Source: an uncultured Clostridia bacterium
Lineage (GTDB): Bacteria; Bacillota; Clostridia; Christensenellales; Borkfalkiaceae
DNA: 64,000 bases
Direction of reading: 5' to 3'
Assembly (NCBI GenBank): GCA_944336975.1
Contig: CALVLH010000002.1
Span: 94,749 to 158,748, forward strand
A program made the translations under genes and the position numbers. Positions 48,913-58,284 of this stretch are shown in pieces (within the stretch, counting starts at the first letter, position 1; each line of letters starts with the position of its first letter). The notes below the pieces were generated by a model. That model was not told the origin of the DNA. It was given only the letters and a program-made list of their open reading frames with translations, and made no database searches.

Positions 48913-50823
48913 TTGAACAAAACTATCAAAGCGATCCTTTGGGGCGTGCTACTGATTCTGATCGGCATAGCGGTCTACTTCTTTGTCAGCAATCAGATCA
49001 ATGCCGCAAAGGTGGTGTCCTATGACCAGTTTGTCGAATACGTGGAGGACGGAAAAGGAGACGAAGGGACGATCCCCGACGAAGACCAAATCGTTCGCGT
49101 GGTGATAAACGGTTATAATCTCTATGGCTATAAAGAAGGGGCAAAAACGCATAGTTATGCGACGGTCGGCCCTAACCATTATGACGCCAATTCCGAAATC
49201 GTTTCCAAATGGATTTCGGAGGGCATTACGATCGAATTCAAAGATCCGAATTCGGGCGCGGTTTGGGGGAATGTGCTTTACTTCGGACTGATCATCGTCT
49301 CTCTCGTTGCGTTCTGGCTGCTGATGCGTGCCGCAAGCGGCGGTGGGGGAAAGGTAATGAACTTCGGCAAGACGAAGGCGAAGGTATCCACCAATCTGAA
49401 AACGCGGTTCTCCGACGTTGCGGGTGCGGAGGAAGAGAAAGAGGAATTGCAGGAAGTTGTGGAATTCCTCAAAAACCCCAAGAAGTTCTCCGATCTCGGA
49501 GCAAAGATCCCGCGCGGCGTTCTGTTGGTCGGGCCCCCCGGAACTGGTAAAACGCTGTTTGCGAAGGCGGTGGCAGGGGAAGCAGGCGTTCCTTTCTTCT
49601 CGGTCAGCGGTTCCGACTTTGTGGAAATGTATGTCGGCGTCGGCGCTTCGCGCGTACGCGACTTATTTGATTTGGCAAAGAAAAATCAACCCTGCATTAT
49701 TTTTATCGATGAGATCGATGCGGTCGGCCGTCAGCGTGGGGCGGGGCTCGGAGGCGGACACGATGAGCGTGAACAGACGCTTAACCAGATCCTCGTGCAG
49801 ATGGACGGCTTCGAGACCAATGAGGGCGTCATCGTTATGGCGGCGACCAACCGTGCGGACATCCTCGACAGCGCGTTGCTTCGTCCCGGGCGTTTCGACA
49901 GGCAGATCTATGTCAACCTGCCCGATGTCAAGGGGCGCGAAGCGATCTTGAAGGTGCACGCGCGCAATAAGCCTTTGGCTCCCGACGTTAACTTTAAAGT
50001 GATCGCGCGCATCACGAGCGGATTCTCTGGCGCGGATCTTGCCAACCTGCTCAATGAAGCGGCGATCCTCGCCGCGCGTGCGGGAAAGACGATGATCGGC
50101 AATCTCGAACTGTATGAGGGTATCAATAAAGTCGTGATGGGGCCTCAGAAGAAGAGCCGCGTTGTGACGGAAGCGGACAAACGCTGTACTGCATATCATG
50201 AATCGGGCCATGCCATTCTCGCGAAATTGTGCATGCAGGACGAGAATGTTCACGAAGTTTCCATCATTCCTCGCGGACCTGCGGGCGGATATACCATGAC
50301 TCGTCCCGAATCGGACAACAACATGGACTTCCCGACAGTTAAGCAACTTAACAACGATATTTGCATGACGTTGGGCGGACGCGTTGCCGAAGAGCTGGTC
50401 ATTCAGGACGTTTCCGCAGGCGCGTCGGGCGATCTGAGACAGGTCTCCAAGATCGCCCGCAAAATGGTGACCGAATGGGGCATGAGCGAGCGCGTCGGGT
50501 TGGTGTCCTACGCGAGCGGCGGTCCCGTGTTTATCGGCAGGGATTTCGAGGAGAGAAAGTCGTACAGCGAAGAAGTTGCGGGGATTATTGACGAAGAGGT
50601 CAAAGCTATCATCACGGCGCAGTATGAGCGTGCGAAAAAGCTGCTTTCCGAACACCGTGACATCCTCGATAACATGGCGCGCGTCCTCGTGGAGCGCGAG
50701 ACCATCTATACGGAAGAAGTGGATATGCTCATGGCAGGCAAGAGCTACAAGGAAGTGCTTGATTACATGGAAGAGCACGACAAAGAGCATCCCGACAATC
50801 CGTTCGGAACGGTAAACGAGTGA
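48913..50823 (+). CDS. ftsH: ATP-dependent zinc metalloprotease FtsH
   Basis: 636 residues from TTG 48913 (AAAGGAGCGG upstream). Membrane segment about 6-24, extracytoplasmic domain, second membrane segment about 120-140 ([17 protein letters not shown]), AAA+ domain with Walker [11 protein letters not shown], Walker [12 protein letters not shown] and [23 protein letters not shown], then the zinc protease motif HESGH ([11 protein letters not shown]). Degrades damaged membrane proteins. Followed by parA. Confidence 0.97.
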   Translation: MNKTIKAILWGVLLILIGIAVYFFVSNQINAAKVVSYDQFVEYVEDGKGDEGTIPDEDQIVRVVINGYNLYGYKEGAKTHSYATVGPNHYDANSEIVSKWISEGITIEFKDPNSGAVWGNVLYFGLIIVSLVAFWLLMRAASGGGGKVMNFGKTKAKVSTNLKTRFSDVAGAEEEKEELQEVVEFLKNPKKFSDLGAKIPRGVLLVGPPGTGKTLFAKAVAGEAGVPFFSVSGSDFVEMYVGVGASRVRDLFDLAKKNQPCIIFIDEIDAVGRQRGAGLGGGHDEREQTLNQILVQMDGFETNEGVIVMAATNRADILDSALLRPGRFDRQIYVNLPDVKGREAILKVHARNKPLAPDVNFKVIARITSGFSGADLANLLNEAAILAARAGKTMIGNLELYEGINKVVMGPQKKSRVVTEADKRCTAYHESGHAILAKLCMQDENVHEVSIIPRGPAGGYTMTRPESDNNMDFPTVKQLNNDICMTLGGRVAEELVIQDVSAGASGDLRQVSKIARKMVTEWGMSERVGLVSYASGGPVFIGRDFEERKSYSEEVAGIIDEEVKAIITAQYERAKKLLSEHRDILDNMARVLVERETIYTEEVDMLMAGKSYKEVLDYMEEHDKEHPDNPFGTVNE

Positions 50824-50840
50824 CGCGCGGAGGTGAGAAT

Positions 50841-51617
50841 ATGGGAAAGATCATTTCGTTCTCCAATCAGAAAGGCGGCGTAGGAAAGACGACGACCTGC
50901 GTGAACATGGCGGCGTATCTCGCCGTAGCGGGCAAGAAAGTGCTCCTCGTCGACATCGATCCCCAGGGCAATGCGACCACGGGACTCGGGTTCTCCAAGG
51001 GGACGCTGAAGAAGTCCGTTTACAATGTGATCATCGATGAGGAAGAAGTTAAGGACAACGTTCTTTCTACGGAGATCGAAGGGCTCTTCATCCTGCCCGC
51101 GAACATCGATCTCGCGGGCGCGGAGGTGGAGCTTGTCTATAAGAAGAGTCGCGAAAAGGTACTCAAAACGGCGCTCGAAAAGGTGCGCAAGGATTATGAC
51201 TATATCATGATCGACTGCCCGCCTTCGCTCGGGCTGATCACGATCAACGCGCTCGCCGCGGCGGATTCGGTCATCATTCCCATCCAGAGCGAATATTACG
51301 CGCTCGAGGGACTGAGCCAGCTGATGAACAGCATCTCGCTCGTTCGTCAGCAACTCAACCGCTCCTTGAAGGTGGAAGGGGTGGTGCTGACCATGTACGA
51401 CGGCAGGTCGCTCATCTCCAAGCAGATCGCGGCGGAGATCAAAAAGTATTTTACCAAAAAGCTCTATGAGATCGTCATTCCGCGCAACATACGCCTTTCC
51501 GAGGCGCCCAGCCACGGAAAACCCATCATGCTGCACGACGGCAAGTGCATGGGGGCGCGCGCGTATCAGGCGCTGACGGAGGAGTTTTTGAAGAAAACCG
51601 AGGGGAAAGGAGAATAA
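50841..51617 (+). CDS. parA: Chromosome partitioning protein ParA (Soj)
   Basis: 258 residues from ATG 50841 (CGGAGGTGAGAAT). Walker-type ATPase: MGKIISFSNQKGGVGKTTTC (deviant P-loop), LLVDIDPQGNATTGLG, IDCPPSLGLITINAL and the ParA box IPIQSEYYALEGL. Moves the ParB-parS complex during chromosome segregation. Starts 17 bp after ftsH. Confidence 0.97.
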   Translation: MGKIISFSNQKGGVGKTTTCVNMAAYLAVAGKKVLLVDIDPQGNATTGLGFSKGTLKKSVYNVIIDEEEVKDNVLSTEIEGLFILPANIDLAGAEVELVYKKSREKVLKTALEKVRKDYDYIMIDCPPSLGLITINALAAADSVIIPIQSEYYALEGLSQLMNSISLVRQQLNRSLKVEGVVLTMYDGRSLISKQIAAEIKKYFTKKLYEIVIPRNIRLSEAPSHGKPIMLHDGKCMGARAYQALTEEFLKKTEGKGE

Positions 51618-51620
51618 TAA

Positions 51621-52505
51621 ATGGCAAAAGGTCTTGGAAGAGGATTATCGGCGTTATTCATGGATACGGAAGAGGCGTACGAACACGCGCAGGGCGACGG
51701 CGCGGGGGTGACCGAGGTCGCGCTCGAAAACATCTTCCCCAATCCCAATCAGCCGAGAAAGGTGTTCGACGAAGGGGCGATGAACGAACTCGCCGCTTCC
51801 ATCAAAGAACACGGCGTCATCATGCCGCTTGTGGTCAACAGCTGTCCCGACGGGAATTATATGATCATCGCGGGCGAACGCCGCTACCGTGCGGCGAAGA
51901 TGGCGGGACTTACGAGCGTCCCCGTCGTCATCCGCGATTACGACGAGAAGAAGATCCAGGAGATCTCCCTCATCGAGAATCTGCAACGCGAGGATCTCAA
52001 CCCGATCGAAGCGGCGTACGGCATGAAACGGCTGATGGAGGAGTACTCCCTCACGCAGGAAGTGCTCGCCGAGCGCCTGGGCAAATCCCGTCCCGCGATC
52101 GCGAACACGCTGCGCCTTTTGACGCTTTCCGAGGCGGTGATCGATCTCGTCAAGAGCGGAAAACTCTCCTCGGGACACGCGCGCACGCTGGTGCCCGTGG
52201 CGAAAGAGGAACAGGAACGTCTCGCGCAGGAATGCGTGAAGAACGGCTGGTCGGTCCGCGAGATGGAACGCGCGGTCAAGGCGTTGCTCAATCCCCCCGA
52301 AGTGCTCGCGAAGGACAAGGAAAAGAAGAACGCGCAGTCGAGCGCGGAACTCAAATATCTCGTCGAGCGCCTGCGCAATACCTTCAAGACGAAAGTCTCC
52401 CTCATCGGGACGGACAAAAAGGGCAGGATCTACATCGATTATTATACGCGGGACGATCTCGATCGTATCTGCGAATTGCTCGACATCATCGATCGCGAAG
52501 AGTGA
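51621..52505 (+). CDS. parB: Chromosome partitioning protein ParB (Spo0J)
   Basis: 294 residues. N-terminal KGLGRGLSALF, ParB-N domain (VALENIFPNPNQPRKVFDEGAMNELAASIKEHGVIMPLVV, MIIAGERRYRAAKMAG, CTP-binding), IQEISLIENLQREDLNPIEAAYGMKRLMEE and the HTH region LTQEVLAERLGKSRPAIANTLRLLTL. Binds parS (sites at 48651 and 48692). Follows parA by 3 bp. Confidence 0.97.
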   Translation: MAKGLGRGLSALFMDTEEAYEHAQGDGAGVTEVALENIFPNPNQPRKVFDEGAMNELAASIKEHGVIMPLVVNSCPDGNYMIIAGERRYRAAKMAGLTSVPVVIRDYDEKKIQEISLIENLQREDLNPIEAAYGMKRLMEEYSLTQEVLAERLGKSRPAIANTLRLLTLSEAVIDLVKSGKLSSGHARTLVPVAKEEQERLAQECVKNGWSVREMERAVKALLNPPEVLAKDKEKKNAQSSAELKYLVERLRNTFKTKVSLIGTDKKGRIYIDYYTRDDLDRICELLDIIDREE

Positions 52506-52661
52506 CGGCGGGGCATGTCCTTACGTCGCGGCGCAGAGGCATACCTTGTCCGAGCCGATGAGACGAACGACGGAACCTACATAAAAAAGGGGGGCGGCAT
52601 GACCGCCCTCTTTCCCGATCGGGCATACCGTGTACGCGGTCCCGAACGGGCGGAAACGGCG

Positions 52662-52675
52662 GTTTCCCGTGAAAC
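52662..52675. other. Degenerate parS-like sequence
   Basis: GTTTCCCGTGAAAC, one change from the 14-bp parS core; located about 160 bp after parB. Weak. Confidence 0.35.
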
Positions 52676-52753
52676 GGGGGATAAGAAGGCCGGAAAAAAT
52701 ACGGGCGCGCAAGGCGCGCCGTCGGAGAAAAAGTCCGCGCAGGCGGACGCGCT

Positions 52754-54181
52754 ATGCTGACATTTAAGAAACTCAAAAAGGAAAACATTCAAGAACTGCT
52801 GCCCTATTTTGCGGCGCAGAGGACGCATCTGAGCGATTTTTCGGCGGGATTCCAATATATGTGGAACAAGCAGTTGTCCCCCGATTACGCATTTGCGGAC
52901 GGCGCGCTCATCCTGAGGGAGCTGTACGTCGGAAAGTATTATTTTCACTACCCCCTGTCACCGACGGGGGACGAGGCGAAGGAAGAGGCGGCGCTTACCG
53001 AGATCGAGCGGTATTGCCGCGACAACGACCTCAGGCTGCATTTCACCAACGTGCCCCGCGGGCGGTTGGGAGCGCTCGCGCTGCGATACGGCGCGGAGGT
53101 GCATATCTCCGATCCCCGACGCTGGCGGGACTATCTCTATCGCGCGGAGGATTTCCGTTCCTATCCGGGCGGGAAATATTCGGGACAGCGCAATCATGTG
53201 AATAAATTCAGAAAGAACTATCCCGACCATGAATTCCGCGAATATCGGGAAGAGGACGAGGAAGAACTCCTCGCATTTTTGGGCGAATACGAGCGGGTGC
53301 AGCGGAGCAAGAATTCCTATCTCGCGCAGGAGGAGATGACGGAAGTGTACGAGCTCCTGCCGCACATCCGCGCGTTCGGGCTTCGGTGCGGGCTTTTGCT
53401 GGTCGGCGAAAAGATCGTCGGGGCGTCCGTCGGGGAACGGTGCGGAGACATGATGGTCGTGCACGTCGAAAAGGCGCTGCGGGAATACGAAGGGGCGTAT
53501 CCCTATCTCGCCCAGCGCTTTGCGCAGGCGTTCTGCGGGGAAGGGGTGGACTATCTCAACCGCATGGACGACGCAGGCGACGGGGGATTGCGCAAATCCA
53601 AACTGCAATATCTTCCCTGCGAGATCGTGGACAAATACAACGTCGTGCCGCACAGGGCGATCGACGGTGTTTCCCGCCTTCCCGAAATCGTCACGGAGCG
53701 GCTGACGCTGCGGGCGGTCGCGGATGAGGATGGGGAGGAGTACCGCCGTCTCGCCGCCGATACGGTACGCAACCGCTGGTGGGGATACGATTACCGCGTC
53801 GATCTCGAGGGGGGCGGTCTTCCCTCCGCGGAGTGGTTCCTCGCCGCCGCGCGGGAAGATTTTCACAGAAAGAACGAGATGCCCGTCGGCATCTACTGCG
53901 GGGGGGAACTGATCGGAGAAGTCGTCCTGCATCGCTTCGGATACGCCTCGGAAGCGGAGGTGGGGGCGCGGCTGTTGCCCGAATACGAGGGGCGCGGATA
54001 TGCCTCGGAGGCGGTGCGGGCGATGACGGAATACGCCTTTCTGAAACTGGGGCTGGACCGCGTGGAAGCGAAGTGCAACCGCGAGAACGAGCGATCGGCG
54101 AAGATGCTTGTCTCCGCGGGCATGCGGCGTTGCGGCGAAGACGATACCTATTATTATTTTTACAAGACGCCCGCGACCTGA
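52754..54181 (+). CDS. DUF2156-GNAT fusion protein
   Basis: 475 residues. Residues about 1-305 match the DUF2156 (phosphatidylglycerol lysyltransferase C-terminal type) acyltransferase-like domain (RNHVNKFRKNYPDHEFREY, and RMDDAGDGGLRKSKLQYLPCEIVDKYNV). Residues about 310-475 form a GNAT N-acetyltransferase (LPEIVTERLTLRAVADEDGEEYRRL, RLLPEYEGRGYASEAVRAMTEYAF, NRENERSAKMLVSAGMRR), RimJ-like. Cytoplasmic; acceptors unknown. Own position after a gap of about 250 bp from parB. Confidence 0.88.
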   Translation: MLTFKKLKKENIQELLPYFAAQRTHLSDFSAGFQYMWNKQLSPDYAFADGALILRELYVGKYYFHYPLSPTGDEAKEEAALTEIERYCRDNDLRLHFTNVPRGRLGALALRYGAEVHISDPRRWRDYLYRAEDFRSYPGGKYSGQRNHVNKFRKNYPDHEFREYREEDEEELLAFLGEYERVQRSKNSYLAQEEMTEVYELLPHIRAFGLRCGLLLVGEKIVGASVGERCGDMMVVHVEKALREYEGAYPYLAQRFAQAFCGEGVDYLNRMDDAGDGGLRKSKLQYLPCEIVDKYNVVPHRAIDGVSRLPEIVTERLTLRAVADEDGEEYRRLAADTVRNRWWGYDYRVDLEGGGLPSAEWFLAAAREDFHRKNEMPVGIYCGGELIGEVVLHRFGYASEAEVGARLLPEYEGRGYASEAVRAMTEYAFLKLGLDRVEAKCNRENERSAKMLVSAGMRRCGEDDTYYYFYKTPAT

Positions 54182-54192
54182 CGCGGGAAAGA

Positions 54193-54218
54193 AGGGGGCT
54201 TGCCGCCCCCTCTTTTTT
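54193..54218 (+). terminator. Terminator after the DUF2156-GNAT gene
   Basis: AGGGGGC (54193-54199) / GCCCCCT (54205-54211), loop TTGCC, then CTTTTTT. Confidence 0.85.
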
Positions 54219-54345
54219 GCTTTTTTCGGGCGAGGCGAAACGAAAAGAAGAGGAAAAAGGCAAAATAAAAAGGAAAATTGACGAATTTGTCCAAATTTAT
54301 AGGTCAAAAAGATAAAATTTTCACAAAAAAAATTTGGAAATAACA

Positions 54346-54374
54346 TTGACAAAGTTTTGTGTGTATGTTATGAT
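54346..54374 (+). promoter_or_regulatory. Promoter of the sugar-transport operon
   Basis: TTGACA (54346-54351), 17 bp, TATGAT (54369-54374). Leader of about 255 nt to the ATG. Confidence 0.8.
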
Positions 54375-54422
54375 AATTGCAGTACAAGAAATGACGATAG
54401 GGGGAAAAGTCATTGAGATAGG

Positions 54423-54498
54423 CATTCGTAAAATTTTCATACTCTTTTTCGCGCTCTTTTTTGCGAAAATAAGGTGATGATTTTCCGAATGTTTTTTT
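54423..54498 (+). promoter_or_regulatory. Possible attenuator in the transport-operon leader
   Basis: CATTCG (54423-54428) pairs with CGAATG (54486-54491), extended by AAAA/TTTT after one mismatch; an inner hairpin TTTTCGC/GCGAAAA sits inside; seven T follow (54492-54498). Looks like a long-stem intrinsic terminator ahead of the coding region. Regulatory partner unknown. Confidence 0.4.
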
Positions 54499-54635
54499 CT
54501 TTTATGGCAACCTCGAACGGCATTTTGTTTCCGACCGGAGAGAGCGGAAGCGCGCACGATACCCCCAAAGTTGCGCGGCGGACGCGGGATCGGAAGGGAG
54601 CGGTACGAAAGATTCTATATTATAAGAGGTAAGAA

Positions 54636-57077
54636 ATGAAGAAAAAGTTCATCAGAAACGTTTCTCTCGTTGCCCTCTCTGCGGTCATGCTCGGCGGTAC
54701 CGCGGTTGCTTTCGCGGGATGCGGCGGCAACTCCGATTATACGCTGACGGCGTCCATCTTCTGCGATGAGACCGACCGCAGGACGAACGAAGAGATCTGC
54801 AACACCTGGGCGGCGAGCTATACCGAAAAGCTCCGCAGCGAAGGCGTGATCGATGAGAACACCGAGATCAAAGTCGAACTCACGACCGAATCGAATGTGG
54901 ATAACTACTTCACGCAGCTCAGAAGCGACCTTGCGGCAGGTATCGCTCCCGACGTGTTCTATGTCTCCCCCAAGTACGTCAAGACCTGGGTGAAACTCGG
55001 ACGCGTTCTCGATCTGACCGAGTACCTTTCCGAGAGCGGCGATCTGCTCAACGACATCTGGCAGGACGGTCTCAGCTTCTACGCATATTCGGAAGATCCC
55101 GAATACACGCAGGGCGAACGCGTCGTTTACGATGCGGAGAGCGGCACCTTCAAGACGGAAGCGGGCGGCATCAGTTGCGGCCTGTACGCATTGCCGAAGG
55201 ACTACTCCAACTTCGGTCTCGGCGTGAACAACGTCTATTTCAGCGAAGAGATGAAAGAGGCGTACACCACCTCTTATGCGACCGACAGCCGTAACGTCAA
55301 GGGCGCGGGCGGCACGGCGGCGAACTGCAACTACACGGGCAACGACTCCGGCGTCGTTACCTATGCGGTGGACGGAGACGGTTACAGCGCGGGCGACGAC
55401 GCTCCTCTGATCAACATCGGCATCCCCACCACGTATAAGCCTTACAACTTCTACGCTTATTCGAGCTACAGCGAAGCGCTGACCGCAGGCGATCCGATGG
55501 CGAAGGCCGTCGAGCAGCTTACCGGCGGACAGGGCTACACCGTCACCATCCCCGGATGGCCCGGCGAAAAATTCGAGATGCCCGCAGGCTCCTATGCGGA
55601 AAGCGATCAGTATGACGCATCCAACGGGTATATCACCTATACCTATGCGGAATACGGCGCGATCACGTGGGCGGTGACCTATTACCTCAACACGTTCGCA
55701 TGGGATACCCGCACGACGGCGAACAACACGACGCTGGGCGGTATGCGGAATGCGACCGGCGAGTGGAAGAACGTATACGGCAACGACCAGTATGAAGGCG
55801 TGCTGTACCTGCTTCCCTGGCTTGCGGGCAACGATGCGGACTATATCGATTCCACAGCGACCAAGGTGAAGAACGAGACGGGTACGGATACGACCACGTC
55901 GAGCGGCCTCAACATCATGGGCGAATATGTGGAAGAGCAGATCCAGTACGGCGTCAACAGCGAGAACTTCATCGAGACGTTTGCGGCATTCCTCGCATAC
56001 GGTTCCGACTGGAACGGCAACTCCTACTACTGCGGCGACGGCATGAGCGCGACCGCAGGCGGTTGGGACGGTTTCTGCGAAGGTTCGGTCGTGTTCTACG
56101 GCGTCGGTACCTGGAACGGCGGTTCCCTCAACAAGACGGACAGAAAGTTCCTCGAATACAAGCTCATCCCCGAGCCCGTCAGCGAAGATTTCGCGCTCTA
56201 TTCCGAGATCAAAAACGCGGATTATGAATTGCAGGAGTACGGCGAACTCAAGACGTACACCCGCGACGACATCATCGAAAATCAGGCCACGAGACAGGAT
56301 CAGTGGGGCGCTCGTATGGACTCCGTCGGTTACGGCGTGAACGCGGAAGTCAAAGAGTATGAAGGAACGGCAGGCGAATGGAAGATCGAAGGCGCAGCTT
56401 CCCTCGTTCAGGCGCTCACGGCGCAGAAGGCGGCTCAGCTTACGCTCACCTATTCGGGCGCTCAGCTTCCCAACTTCGTCAGCCAGTGCCTGGACTACCT
56501 GTACTTCCAGGATGCGGACCGTCAGGATGGTCAGTTCAAGGATATGATCACGCCGGAAGGCAATGCGGCAGGCGAGGATGTCTGGGACGAGTACTATGCG
56601 ATTGCAAAGGATCTCGTCGCGCACAACAACGATACGAGCACGACGCTTTCGCAGTATATGTCCCAGAACTATGCGAACAAGAAGTATGACACGTCCTTCT
56701 CCGAATACACGCTCAACCAGATCGTTGACCTTGCATTCGCGATGAAGGTGCTGTATATGATCTCTTACACCTATGAAGACCGCGATCTGAGCCTGAGAAT
56801 GCAGGCAGGTCTCAACAGCGTGAGAGACTCCGCAATGTACACCTACGACGACAGATGGCTCGACACGTTTGTCGCGTCTAAGAACGTCTATCTGCTTGCG
56901 TATATCAGTCAGACGCCGATCACGGAAGATATGGACCGCGTCATCGTCGATGACGGAAGCGAATCGATCACGTCTAACCAGTACTACACGCCGAGAGCAT
57001 GGTGCGAAAACCGTGTGCAACCCGTTGCGGATGAGCTTGCAAAAGTCAAGCAGCAGGAACAGGACGACATGTCTTAA
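54636..57077 (+). CDS. Very large extracellular solute-binding lipoprotein of a sugar ABC transporter
   Basis: 813 residues, about twice the usual 420-550. Lipoprotein signal (VALSAVMLGGTAVAFAGC, Cys near 29). Family-1 type start SIFCDETDRRTNEEICNTWAASYTEKLRSEGVID, LAAGIAPDVFYVSPKYVKTWVKLGRVLDLTEYLSESG; tryptophan/tyrosine-rich (IPGWPGEKFEMP, YYLNTFAWDTRT), compatible with a sugar-binding cleft for long oligosaccharides. Middle and C-terminal parts (LTNQ-like LNQIVDLAFAMKVLYMISYTYEDRD) are helical. Upstream of two MalF/MalG-type permeases and two GH43 enzymes, hence arabino/xylo-oligosaccharide uptake is the likely job. Confidence 0.9.
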   Translation: MKKKFIRNVSLVALSAVMLGGTAVAFAGCGGNSDYTLTASIFCDETDRRTNEEICNTWAASYTEKLRSEGVIDENTEIKVELTTESNVDNYFTQLRSDLAAGIAPDVFYVSPKYVKTWVKLGRVLDLTEYLSESGDLLNDIWQDGLSFYAYSEDPEYTQGERVVYDAESGTFKTEAGGISCGLYALPKDYSNFGLGVNNVYFSEEMKEAYTTSYATDSRNVKGAGGTAANCNYTGNDSGVVTYAVDGDGYSAGDDAPLINIGIPTTYKPYNFYAYSSYSEALTAGDPMAKAVEQLTGGQGYTVTIPGWPGEKFEMPAGSYAESDQYDASNGYITYTYAEYGAITWAVTYYLNTFAWDTRTTANNTTLGGMRNATGEWKNVYGNDQYEGVLYLLPWLAGNDADYIDSTATKVKNETGTDTTTSSGLNIMGEYVEEQIQYGVNSENFIETFAAFLAYGSDWNGNSYYCGDGMSATAGGWDGFCEGSVVFYGVGTWNGGSLNKTDRKFLEYKLIPEPVSEDFALYSEIKNADYELQEYGELKTYTRDDIIENQATRQDQWGARMDSVGYGVNAEVKEYEGTAGEWKIEGAASLVQALTAQKAAQLTLTYSGAQLPNFVSQCLDYLYFQDADRQDGQFKDMITPEGNAAGEDVWDEYYAIAKDLVAHNNDTSTTLSQYMSQNYANKKYDTSFSEYTLNQIVDLAFAMKVLYMISYTYEDRDLSLRMQAGLNSVRDSAMYTYDDRWLDTFVASKNVYLLAYISQTPITEDMDRVIVDDGSESITSNQYYTPRAWCENRVQPVADELAKVKQQEQDDMS

Positions 57078-57120
57078 TTGCGATCGCCTTGCGCGAAAGC
57101 ATTTTGAAACAAACGACAAC

Positions 57121-57145
57121 GCATACCTCCCGCGAGGAGGTATGC
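57121..57145 (+). promoter_or_regulatory. Intercistronic hairpin between binding-protein and permease genes
   Basis: GCATACCTCC (57121-57130) / GGAGGTATGC (57136-57145), loop CGCGA, no T-run. Typical of hairpins that keep the binding-protein mRNA more stable than the permease part. Confidence 0.6.
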
Positions 57146-57185
57146 GCAGCCGTTTTCATTCATAACGATGAGAGGAGGAGATTTG

Positions 57186-58268
57186 ATGGAAGAAGTTGTA
57201 ATCAATCAGAGCGAAGCCACCGAATCCGCCGTCGTTACGGAAGGCGTGATGCCTCCGAAGAAGCAAAGAAAACCCATCAACCAGCAGAAATTGCAGGATA
57301 ACCTTTGGGGTTGGGCGTTCTGCCTTCCCCTGATCGTGGGTACCGTTTGGTTCGTCTACTCGGCGTTCGTCATGGCGCTGTTGCTGTCGTTCACCAACTA
57401 TACCCTGAACAGAGGTTCGATGACGGAATTCCTTGCGCACTTCAGCGAGCACATCCATCCGCAGGGCGCGTGGTATTGGTACATAGACGCATTCACGCAC
57501 GAGATCCCCGCGGTCGGTCAGGCCGGCGGTAACGAGATCGGGCTGTATCTGTTCAACACCGTGTTCTACATGATCGGTATCCCGATCGGCATGGTCCTTT
57601 CCATGTTCTTCGCGGTGTGCATGTCGCGTGACATCCGCGGCGGAAACCTGTTCCGCGTGCTGTATTATCTGCCCGTCGTCGCAAGTACGGTCTCCGTTAT
57701 CTATACGTTCCAGATCTTGTTCCAGGACGGCGGCGTGATCAACCAGCTGCTCAACATCGACTTCCGCTGGCTCGCGGGCAACGATAGCTGGAATACGCTT
57801 TTGGGCAATGATAAGCCGGGCAATTTCATGAACGACCCGTATTGGTGTCAAGGGTTTTTCCAAAAGATCGTGGTCGTCGTCATGTGCGTCTGGAAGGGCT
57901 TAGGCGGTACGATCATCCTTTATGTCGCAGGACTTTCGGGAGTCAACGAATCCACGAAGGAAGCGGCGCAGATCGACGGCGCAAACGGCTGGCAGATCTT
58001 CTGGAAAGTCACGATGCCCGACCTGTATCCCGTTATTTTCTACAACATCGTCACGGCAGTCATCGGCGGTATGCAGATCTACATGGAGCCCGAATTGTTG
58101 TTTGCGGCGAGAGCATATTATACGTCCGGTTACGTCTCCCTGATCTGGGGCTACGGTATTGCAGACGGACAGCAGGCTCACGGCGCGGCGCTCGGTATGA
58201 TCCTTGCAGTGATCATCTTCATTCTTACGATGTTCCAGTTCTATCTGGATTCGAGAAGAAAGGACTAA
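57186..58268 (+). CDS. Sugar ABC transporter permease (MalF type)
   Basis: 360 residues from ATG 57186 (AGGAGGAG). N-terminal soluble ~40 residues then about six membrane segments (WAFCLPLIVGTVWFVYSAFVMALLLSF, TVFYMIGIPIGMVLSMFFAV, etc.). EAA loop INESTKEAAQIDGANGWQIFWKVTMPDL (residues about 257-285), the contact for the ATPase. CUT1 family. No ATPase gene in the locus; a shared MsmK-type ATPase must serve it. Confidence 0.93.
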   Translation: MEEVVINQSEATESAVVTEGVMPPKKQRKPINQQKLQDNLWGWAFCLPLIVGTVWFVYSAFVMALLLSFTNYTLNRGSMTEFLAHFSEHIHPQGAWYWYIDAFTHEIPAVGQAGGNEIGLYLFNTVFYMIGIPIGMVLSMFFAVCMSRDIRGGNLFRVLYYLPVVASTVSVIYTFQILFQDGGVINQLLNIDFRWLAGNDSWNTLLGNDKPGNFMNDPYWCQGFFQKIVVVVMCVWKGLGGTIILYVAGLSGVNESTKEAAQIDGANGWQIFWKVTMPDLYPVIFYNIVTAVIGGMQIYMEPELLFAARAYYTSGYVSLIWGYGIADGQQAHGAALGMILAVIIFILTMFQFYLDSRRKD

Positions 58269-58284
58269 GGGGAGGGAAACAGAT

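Noticed and set aside
52515-52760. 81-residue frame between parB and the DUF2156-GNAT gene
   Set aside because: Low-complexity, no ribosome site, overlaps the next start codon.
54615-57119. 834-residue minus-strand frame
   Set aside because: Antisense to the solute-binding lipoprotein.
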